Notes under the pieces: generated by a model
What the model saw: only the letters and a program-made list of their open reading frames with translations
Told to the model about the DNA's origin: nothing
Databases searched by the model: none
Translations under genes and position numbers: made by a program
Shown: piece after piece, positions 1-5,643 of the stretch
Layout of the letters: every line of letters starts with the position of its first letter
Position numbering within the stretch: the stretch's first letter is position 1
From: Gammaproteobacteria bacterium
Lineage (GTDB): Bacteria > Pseudomonadota > Gammaproteobacteria > GRL18
DNA: 6,314 bases
Direction of reading: 5' to 3'
Assembly (NCBI GenBank): GCA_013139395.1
Contig: WTAX01000284.1
Location: 1-6,314, forward strand

Positions 1-8
1 AAATTTGA

Positions 9-37
9 TTGATTTAATCTCATTACTGGGCTAAATT
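9..37 (+). promoter_or_regulatory. Weak sigma70-like promoter candidate ahead of the operon
   Basis: TTGATT at 9-14 and TAAATT at 32-37 are separated by 17 bases. Each matches the -35 and -10 consensus at four of six positions. A transcript from here would begin near base 44. That would exclude the ATG at 43 and favour the in-frame ATG at 73 as the start of the first kinase. The region is very AT-rich, so such matches arise easily by chance. The same bases also read as an open frame ending in TAA at 32-34, which could be the tail of an upstream gene. Low confidence. Confidence 0.2.
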
Positions 38-42
38 TAGGG

Positions 43-1908
43 ATGAGCCTTAAAGAACAAGAAGTAATTAGAATGACACCAGCTCGCATATTTATCCTTT
101 TTTGTATGCTGCATTCAGCTTTATGGATTCCATCTGCTTTAATTGCTGAAGATCAGCCTTCTATAAAAAGTGATAAAATTGCTACTTACAAAATTGGCGT
201 GCTGGCCTATAAAGGTAAAGAAGCTGCCATAAAAGAATGGGCTGCTCATGGTGCACTGCTCAGCGAAAAACTTGCACCATTAAAGTTTGAAATCATTCCC
301 TTAGGCTTTGGTCAGAATGAATTAACTCAGGCCGTTATTAAGCAGCAAATAGATTTTGTAATCACCAATCCAGGCTACTACATAGAACTTGAGTTAGGTG
401 GTCACGTTTCCCGTATGGCAACCAGACGAATAGCTGGTCCAAAAGGCATATTAGATAAATTCGGCGGCGCTGCAATCACCCGACCTGACAGAACTGATTT
501 GAATAATTATGTTGATCTGGCTGGCAAAGAAATCCTGATCCCCTCTCAATCCAGTCTCGGTGGCTGGCAGGTACATTTACGTGAAGCAATGGCTCAGGGT
601 ATTGATCTACGACTTGACAGCCAGATTAAGGAACTAAAAGATCACCATAAAGTTGTTGAAGCCATTATTTCCGGCAAAGCCGATGCCGGATTTGTCCGTT
701 CCGATCTGATAGAAGGCATGGTCAATCAGGGTTTACTGGAATTTTCTCAAATTAAAATCATTAATTTAAAAAAAGAAACTGGCTACCCTTATCTATTGAG
801 CACAGCACTTTATCCAGAATGGCCTTTTGCCCGAGTCAGCCATACACCAATTGATATTGCGGTCAAAGTAATGCACGTTCTATTAGCTCTCAAGCCTGAT
901 AATTACGCAGCCAAAGCCGCTAAAATTTACGGCTGGACTATCCCCGGTCATTATAACTCTGTCGCCAGTTTATTCAGAGAAACGGGCCTTGGCCCTTATG
1001 CAAAGAAAAAATTAACATTGAAAGAAGTTTTAAACCAGTATTGGCAGGAAATAATGTTTTTAACTCTTATCATTGTCTTCATATTGTTATTTAACACTTT
1101 AAAAGCCAGACACATAAATAAAGCCCTCTACCAGGAAATAGAAGAACGCAAACGGGTTGAAAAAGAACAAAAAACAGCACTGGAAAAAATTCAGGCTCAG
1201 GATGAACTTATCATGACACAATCCAGACATGCTGCCATGGGTGAAATGATCAGTATGATTGCTCACCAGTGGCGTCAACCGATTAGTGTCATTGCAATGG
1301 AAGCAAATAATATGCTCGCAGATATTGAATTTGATGAAATTGAAGCGGAATCTTTTGCCAAAGATGCCAAAATGATCATTAAACAAACCCAGCATCTATC
1401 CAAAACCATTGATGATTTTAGAAATTTTTTCAGACCCGAAAAGCAAAAAGAATACGCAAAACCACGAGAGATTGTGGATGAGTGTTTAGTCATTATGGGA
1501 AAAAGTCTTGAAAACCAGAATATTGAATTAATAAAAGTTTACCAAAGCGATCGGAGTTTATTAATATACAGCCGCGAATTATTACAGGTTATCATCAATA
1601 TTTTAAAAAATGCCAAAGAAGCATTACTTGAAAACCGTAAAACAGATCGAAAAATTATTATCAGAATTTTTGAAACTAAAATCTATTTACAAATTGATAT
1701 CATAGATAATGCGGGTGGTATAACAGATAAAATTCAGCAATCAATTTTTGAACCTTATTTTTCCACAAAAGATAAAAAATCCGGAACAGGACTTGGCTTA
1801 TACATGTCCAAAATAATCATTGAAGAACATATGAACGGCAAACTTAGAATAAAAAATACTTCTGATGGAGCACAATTTTCCATTATACTTCCAATCAAGG
1901 TTAACTAA
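43..1908 (+). CDS. Sensor histidine kinase with periplasmic PhnD-like binding domain
   Basis: Membrane sensor kinase that should bind a small periplasmic ligand and autophosphorylate in the cytoplasm. Numbering is from the ATG at 43. Residues 11-35 look like a signal peptide, with a possible cut after LIA before EDQ. Residues 47 to about 310 resemble a phosphonate-binding (PhnD-type) periplasmic domain: YKIGVLAYKG start, DFVITNPGYY, a DLAGKEILIPSQSSLGG segment and GKADAGFVRSD. A transmembrane helix spans about 337-353 and a coiled coil about 355-395, with no HAMP. The kinase core has the H-box AHQWRQP (H408 as phosphoacceptor), DDFRNFF, N-box NILKNA (N519, N523), DNAGG (D555), FEPYF (569-573) and GTGLGL (581-586). 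The architecture matches TtrS-type kinases, but no tetrathionate reductase or LuxR-type partner is present, so no symbol is given. ATG 43 has AGGG directly abutting it, which is poor spacing. ATG 73 (residue 11) gives a tidier signal peptide and may be the true start. The stop overlaps the cytochrome start by one base. The kinase call is firm; the ligand is unknown. Confidence 0.93.
   Translation: MSLKEQEVIRMTPARIFILFCMLHSALWIPSALIAEDQPSIKSDKIATYKIGVLAYKGKEAAIKEWAAHGALLSEKLAPLKFEIIPLGFGQNELTQAVIKQQIDFVITNPGYYIELELGGHVSRMATRRIAGPKGILDKFGGAAITRPDRTDLNNYVDLAGKEILIPSQSSLGGWQVHLREAMAQGIDLRLDSQIKELKDHHKVVEAIISGKADAGFVRSDLIEGMVNQGLLEFSQIKIINLKKETGYPYLLSTALYPEWPFARVSHTPIDIAVKVMHVLLALKPDNYAAKAAKIYGWTIPGHYNSVASLFRETGLGPYAKKKLTLKEVLNQYWQEIMFLTLIIVFILLFNTLKARHINKALYQEIEERKRVEKEQKTALEKIQAQDELIMTQSRHAAMGEMISMIAHQWRQPISVIAMEANNMLADIEFDEIEAESFAKDAKMIIKQTQHLSKTIDDFRNFFRPEKQKEYAKPREIVDECLVIMGKSLENQNIELIKVYQSDRSLLIYSRELLQVIINILKNAKEALLENRKTDRKIIIRIFETKIYLQIDIIDNAGGITDKIQQSIFEPYFSTKDKKSGTGLGLYMSKIIIEEHMNGKLRIKNTSDGAQFSIILPIKVN
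1213..1893 (+). repeat. Paralogous kinase core, copy 1 (partner at 4508-5185)
   Basis: The HisKA plus HATPase module of the first kinase is a diverged direct repeat of the module in the second kinase. Twenty residues around the H-box (starting SRHAAMGEM, ending HQWRQP) are identical. So are DDFRNFF, FEPYFSTKDKK and GTGLGLYMSKIIIE. At DNA level an exact 26-base match lies at 1234-1259 here and 4529-4554 in the other copy. The sensor domains upstream are unrelated, so only the catalytic half is shared. Confidence 0.85.
1897..1900 (+). promoter_or_regulatory. Ribosome binding site of the multihaem cytochrome gene
   Basis: AAGG lies 7 bases before the ATG at 1908, inside the last codons of the first kinase gene. 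Together with the TAATG stop/start overlap it supports 1908 as the start and suggests translation coupled to the kinase. Confidence 0.5.
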
Positions 1909-3335
1909 TGAACAGATTGTATAAATTTTCATTAATTACAAGTTTTTTTATTTTAGCTATTGTTATAGTGAGCAGCTTATTTTTACATAAGGACTATATC
2001 ATTAAAGATTATATCACTAATGATTCTAATCATTATGTGACATCAAAAAAATGTCTGGACTGTCATCAGACTTATTACGATGCATGGAATGAGACCATGC
2101 ATCCCAAGATGTTTAAAATCGTTGATAAACCAGAAGAAATACTTGGCAATTTTGATGAAAAAAATCCTGTTGTGACCTTTAATAAAGATGATATTGAATT
2201 TGTAATTGGCAGCAAATGGGAGCAGGTTTACGCGCGCATGATCGATGGTGAATACTACCCTTTTACCGCAAAATGGATGGTTGTTACCCAACAATGGGTG
2301 CCCTATAAAGTTAATAACTGGAAAGACACACCCTTATCAGTAAAATGTAATGGCTGCCATACAACCGGGTTTAATCCTCAAACCTATGAATTTTCTGAAT
2401 TTGGCATTGGCTGTGAAGCATGTCACGGTCCTGGAAGCAAACATGTACAAAATAAAAGACTAGAAACAAAGTGGCAATGTACTATTTGCCATAATGCCTT
2501 GGAAAATAATAGTTTAGAAAATAAAGCTGCAGAAAATCACTCAAGTGATATTATCGTATCCTATAAATCAGCAGTTTGTGGTCAATGCCATAGTCGAGGT
2601 TCTCAATCTGTCGATAATGAACACATGACAATTAAGTTTAATTTCCCTTTAGAATACATTCCCGGTAAAGAAATAGGTAAAGAATTTAAACCTCTGACCA
2701 AACAACAGGATAAAAAAGGAAAATACTGGTGGGGTAATGGTATTTCAAAAAACAGACATCAGGAGTATGCAGATTTTGCCCGATCAAAACATGCAAAATC
2801 ACTGAAAAATCTAAAAGAAAAACGTAAAGAAAGTTGTGGTGAACCAGAAGATAGCTGCCTGCAATGTCATTCAACAGATTATAGAATGGCAGATAAGGAG
2901 CATAAGCCGACATTATCTGAAGCAAAAGAAGGTTTGACCTGTATAGTCTGCCATGAACCTCATGGTATAGATAAAAAGTACATCAGAGATACAGTGGGAG
3001 CACACAAATGTGCAGAATGCCATGCTAATTCACTGTCCCGTTCAACAGCTGAAACAGGTAAAGCACATTTTCCCTGTCCTGCTGACAAGGTAAAATGTGC
3101 TGATTGTCATATGCCCAGAATTGTTTCAACTGGAGGTGCTTTCTCATTAAGAAGTCATGCCTTTAAAATTATTCCGCCACAGGCCACTGAAAAATATCAA
3201 ATGCCCAATTCATGTCAGAATGGCGGATGTCATGCTGATAAAGATTTACAATGGGCAAAAGAGGTATTTAATGAATATTACCCTGACATAGATAAAAAGT
3301 CAGAATCTGATACTGAATCTGAAATAAAGCAATGA
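1908..3335 (+). CDS. Membrane-anchored multihaem (probably decahaem) cytochrome c
   Basis: Periplasmic electron-transfer protein of 475 residues. An N-terminal hydrophobic helix (about 7-27) follows a short basic start and lacks a clear AxA cut site, so it is probably an uncleaved anchor. Nine classical CXXCH haem sites have their binding His at 53, 151, 173, 195, 228, 321, 349, 372 and 401. A tenth site, C436-X4-C441-H442, has four residues between the cysteines. The first part (KKCLDCHQTYYDAW, VIGSKWEQVYA, CNGCHTTGFNP, GCEACHGPGSKH) resembles the large cytochrome c554-like/multihaem family of anaerobic and sulfur-cycle bacteria. Possible distal ligands include H65, H284, H295 and H417. There is no CXXCK site, so it is not a typical NrfA nitrite reductase. 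Two further cysteines are present (C310, C390). The gene overlaps the kinase gene on each side by 1 and 4 bases and must be co-expressed with them. No catalytic partner is in the window, so a redox-sensing or electron-relay role is inferred. Confidence 0.93.
   Translation: MNRLYKFSLITSFFILAIVIVSSLFLHKDYIIKDYITNDSNHYVTSKKCLDCHQTYYDAWNETMHPKMFKIVDKPEEILGNFDEKNPVVTFNKDDIEFVIGSKWEQVYARMIDGEYYPFTAKWMVVTQQWVPYKVNNWKDTPLSVKCNGCHTTGFNPQTYEFSEFGIGCEACHGPGSKHVQNKRLETKWQCTICHNALENNSLENKAAENHSSDIIVSYKSAVCGQCHSRGSQSVDNEHMTIKFNFPLEYIPGKEIGKEFKPLTKQQDKKGKYWWGNGISKNRHQEYADFARSKHAKSLKNLKEKRKESCGEPEDSCLQCHSTDYRMADKEHKPTLSEAKEGLTCIVCHEPHGIDKKYIRDTVGAHKCAECHANSLSRSTAETGKAHFPCPADKVKCADCHMPRIVSTGGAFSLRSHAFKIIPPQATEKYQMPNSCQNGGCHADKDLQWAKEVFNEYYPDIDKKSESDTESEIKQ
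3213..3233 (+). other. Codons for a CX4CH haem attachment site
   Basis: The codons for C436, QNGG, C441 and H442 form a CX4CH motif near the C-terminus of the cytochrome. CX4CH sites that bind haem covalently are established in some tetrahaem cytochromes c3. Its position after nine regular sites, preceded by the SHAFKIIPP segment often seen just before a terminal haem in this kind of protein, suggests a functional tenth haem. Attachment cannot be proven from sequence. Confidence 0.65.
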
Positions 3336-5242
3336 AAATAACATTTTATAAAAAAATTCGTTTTAAGTTTATGGCTGCATTTATTGCAGTCATGCTGATG
3401 AGTTTTATTCTAAGCTATTTTATTAATATAAAAGTCATACAAAAAGGCATCAGTGATACCGCCAGACAGCAATTTAATGCCGCACTCAATCTAACTGAAA
3501 ACTTTATTGATTTTGTTGGGCAAACCTCACAAATCTGGGTGCATCATATTATTTCAGAAGGTAACTTAAGTCGATTAATTGCTAATAATGAGATGGAAAA
3601 AATACAACAGATGCTTAATACCGAACGAGCATCTATTGCTGCTGATACCATTGTATTATTAGACCAGAAAGGTAGCGTAATAAGTCAAAGCGGCGGTGTC
3701 AGGCAAATAGGTGATTCATTATCTTCACTGGATATTGTAAAAAATATTATTCATAACAAACAGCAAACAACCACATCAATCAGCAGAGAGATGGATAATT
3801 TTATTATTTATTCAAGTGCTCTTCTATATGACAGCAAAAGTACTAATGGCGACAATAAAGAGAATGATTTTCAAGGGATATTATTAATTGGTTATTTTAT
3901 TACTGAAGAATTTTTAGATACGATCAAAAAGAACACCAATATTGATTTAGCCATTGTCGGCAATACCGCAATTATGAGCTCAACCAAGTGGGCAGATAAA
4001 CAATACATCACAGCTCTTCCTCTAAACTTTCTTGAATATCAAAAGATATTGGATAATAAACAATTTGCCAACATTAAATTTCTTGATGAAAACTACATAT
4101 TAGCAGCTATTAGAATGAAATATATTGAATCCTCATTATCAGGTTCGATCTTAATGGCATTGCCAGAAGAAAAATTTGCCAGCATTGAAGATCAAATGAT
4201 TCATGATATGGCTAAAGTATTTCTTGCACTAACATTAATTGTTTCTATTATTGTTTTTTTCTTATCTAACTCATTTTTAAAAGCCATCCGACAACTCAGC
4301 TCATTATCAAGTAAGTTAGCTGGTGGGCATTTCCAATCACGAGTCAATCTTAAGTCAGGAGATGAATTCCAGTTGTTAGCTGATAATTTTAATACGATGG
4401 CAAAAGAAATTGAAAAAAAGAACCTTGAATTGAATCAATTAAATCTTAATCTGGAAGAAAAAATTTCTGAAGAACTTGAAAAGGGACGAGAAAAAGATAA
4501 ATTAATTATGATACAGTCTCGTCACGCGGCCATGGGTGAAATGATCAGTATGATAGCTCATCAATGGCGTCAACCTTTATCAGTCATAACAATGAATGCT
4601 AATAATATCATGGCCGATATTGAATTTGATCAAATTAATACTAATGCACTAAAAAATGATAGTCAATCAATGATAAAGCAGGCCAGCTATTTATCTCATA
4701 CAATTGACGATTTCAGAAATTTTTTTCAACCCGACAAGAAAAAAGAATTTATTACACCTGAAGTAATATTAAATAATAGTTTTGAAATAATTGGTAAGTC
4801 ATTTGAAAACAATAATATTACTATCACAAAGAATTATAATAGCACCACCGAGTTATTTCTTTATAATCATGAGATGCTGCAGGTATTTCTCAATATCCTG
4901 AAAAATGCTCAGGAGGCTTTAATAGAGAACCGTGAATTCGAACGTATAATAGATATTACGATAAAAGAAGATAATAACTTTGTTCACACCATAATATGTG
5001 ATAATTCAGGTGGTATAAACGAGGATATATTAGATAAGATATTTGAACCTTATTTTAGTACCAAGGATAAAAAAAATGGTACTGGATTAGGTTTATACAT
5101 GAGCAAAATTATTATAGAACAACATCTCAATGGGGAGATCTCTGCATTTAACGATCACCATAAGAGCTGTTTTAAAATATCATTAGAAAAACCTGAACAA
5201 GAGTCCCTTATAGCGACTTCCGATAAAGGTGGTACAAAATGA
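3332..5242 (+). CDS. Sensor histidine kinase with Cache-like periplasmic domain and HAMP
   Basis: Inner-membrane histidine kinase of 636 residues. Transmembrane helix 1 spans about 12-33. Residues about 35-290 form a periplasmic sensor with features of the Cache superfamily: a long first helix, then TIVLLDQKGSVISQSGG with IGDSL (106-129), and a second strand set GILLIGYFITEEFL (182-195). Helix 2 spans about 293-312, a HAMP domain about 313-365, and a coiled coil about 355-390. The catalytic core has H-box AHQWRQP (H410 as phosphoacceptor), DDFRNFF, N-box NILKNA (N521, N525), DNSGG (D557), FEPYF (571-575) and GTGLGL (583-588). The core is a close paralogue of the first kinase's. The start at 3332 overlaps the cytochrome stop (ATGA) with no strong Shine-Dalgarno, so re-initiation by coupled translation is likely. 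There is no receiver or HPt domain, so it should phosphorylate a separate regulator, most simply the receivers encoded just downstream. The ligand is not predictable. Confidence 0.93.
   Translation: MKITFYKKIRFKFMAAFIAVMLMSFILSYFINIKVIQKGISDTARQQFNAALNLTENFIDFVGQTSQIWVHHIISEGNLSRLIANNEMEKIQQMLNTERASIAADTIVLLDQKGSVISQSGGVRQIGDSLSSLDIVKNIIHNKQQTTTSISREMDNFIIYSSALLYDSKSTNGDNKENDFQGILLIGYFITEEFLDTIKKNTNIDLAIVGNTAIMSSTKWADKQYITALPLNFLEYQKILDNKQFANIKFLDENYILAAIRMKYIESSLSGSILMALPEEKFASIEDQMIHDMAKVFLALTLIVSIIVFFLSNSFLKAIRQLSSLSSKLAGGHFQSRVNLKSGDEFQLLADNFNTMAKEIEKKNLELNQLNLNLEEKISEELEKGREKDKLIMIQSRHAAMGEMISMIAHQWRQPLSVITMNANNIMADIEFDQINTNALKNDSQSMIKQASYLSHTIDDFRNFFQPDKKKEFITPEVILNNSFEIIGKSFENNNITITKNYNSTTELFLYNHEMLQVFLNILKNAQEALIENREFERIIDITIKEDNNFVHTIICDNSGGINEDILDKIFEPYFSTKDKKNGTGLGLYMSKIIIEQHLNGEISAFNDHHKSCFKISLEKPEQESLIATSDKGGTK
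4508..5185 (+). repeat. Paralogous kinase core, copy 2 (partner at 1213-1893)
   Basis: Second copy of the HisKA/HATPase module shared with the first kinase. The H-box block and the F/G2 block are almost unchanged, while the region between them (about residues 430-550) and the C-terminal strand have diverged. The extreme C-terminus adds a short tail after the last strand that copy 1 lacks. Confidence 0.85.
5225..5232 (+). promoter_or_regulatory. Ribosome binding site of the stand-alone receiver gene
   Basis: AAAGGTGG ends 6 bases before the ATG at 5239 and contains AGGTG, complementary to the 16S anti-Shine-Dalgarno end. It is the strongest such site in the window. The receiver may therefore be translated more often than the kinase whose last codons contain the site. 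Confidence 0.5.
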
Positions 5243-5643
5243 TTGATAAAAAACAACTTCGTGACAAATTAAGCCATTTAAAACTATTATATGTGGAAGA
5301 TGAAGCCCCCTTAAGAGAACAGGGTGAGATTTTTTTTAATAAATTTTTTAACCTGGTAGAAACAGCTTCTAACGGTGAAGAAGGTCTGGAAAAATTCAAT
5401 TCAAAAACATTTGATATTGTTATCAGTGATATTAAAATGCCTAAAAAGTATGGTGATATAATGTTGCTTGAAATAATTAAGCAGGCTGAACAAAAAAAAC
5501 AAATCCTGTTTACCACTATTCTAACAGCAACACTGGAAGAAAGAGCTATTAACAGTCCTTTTGATCTCTTTATGCTGAAACCCATTGAATTTGAACAAAT
5601 GTTTGAACTTTTACAACATATTGAACGTAAATTTAAATTATGA
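5239..5643 (+). CDS. Single-domain response regulator (CheY-like receiver)
   Basis: A 134-residue cytoplasmic receiver with no output domain. The acidic pocket is E20 and D21 in LLYVEDE, the phosphoacceptor is D64 in VISDIKMP, and the conserved lysine is K114 in MLKP. Aligned without gaps to the receiver of the next gene, about 46 of the first 120 positions match by hand count. In that alignment the switch Thr/Ser is T92, followed by T93 instead of the usual Ala, and S106-P107 replaces the common Ala-Gly before beta-5. The start overlaps the kinase stop by ATGA and has a good Shine-Dalgarno. It may act as a phosphate sink, as a shuttle between the kinases and the next regulator, or by binding a partner directly. 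A diguanylate-cyclase or DNA-binding output is ruled out by its length. Confidence 0.93.
   Translation: MIDKKQLRDKLSHLKLLYVEDEAPLREQGEIFFNKFFNLVETASNGEEGLEKFNSKTFDIVISDIKMPKKYGDIMLLEIIKQAEQKKQILFTTILTATLEERAINSPFDLFMLKPIEFEQMFELLQHIERKFKL

Noticed and set aside
1..34. Tail of an upstream gene reading NLIDLISLLG then TAA at 32-34
   Set aside because: Only ten codons are visible and the composition is ordinary for AT-rich DNA. It is possible given the tight packing, but not supportable as a feature.
1099..1493. Reverse-strand open frames opposite the first kinase core
   Set aside because: They overlap the H-box and X-region coding sequence and result from AT-rich codon use on the opposite strand.
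43..1908. Naming the first kinase ttrS
   Set aside because: The domain order fits, but there is no tetrathionate reductase gene and no LuxR-type partner regulator in the window, so the substrate is unproven.
1908..3335. Nitrite reductase (NrfA), hydroxylamine oxidoreductase or octahaem tetrathionate reductase
   Set aside because: There is no CXXCK catalytic haem site, and the haem count and spacing do not match these eight- or five-haem enzymes. Catalysis cannot be claimed.
1234..4554. The 26-base exact repeat as a mobile-element or recombination site
   Set aside because: Both copies encode the same H-box residues in paralogous kinases, so conservation of protein sequence explains the match.
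5208..5585. Reverse-strand open frame of 125 codons across the lone receiver gene
   Set aside because: It lies entirely opposite well-supported coding sequence, has a composition typical of an antisense shadow and shows no recognisable motif.
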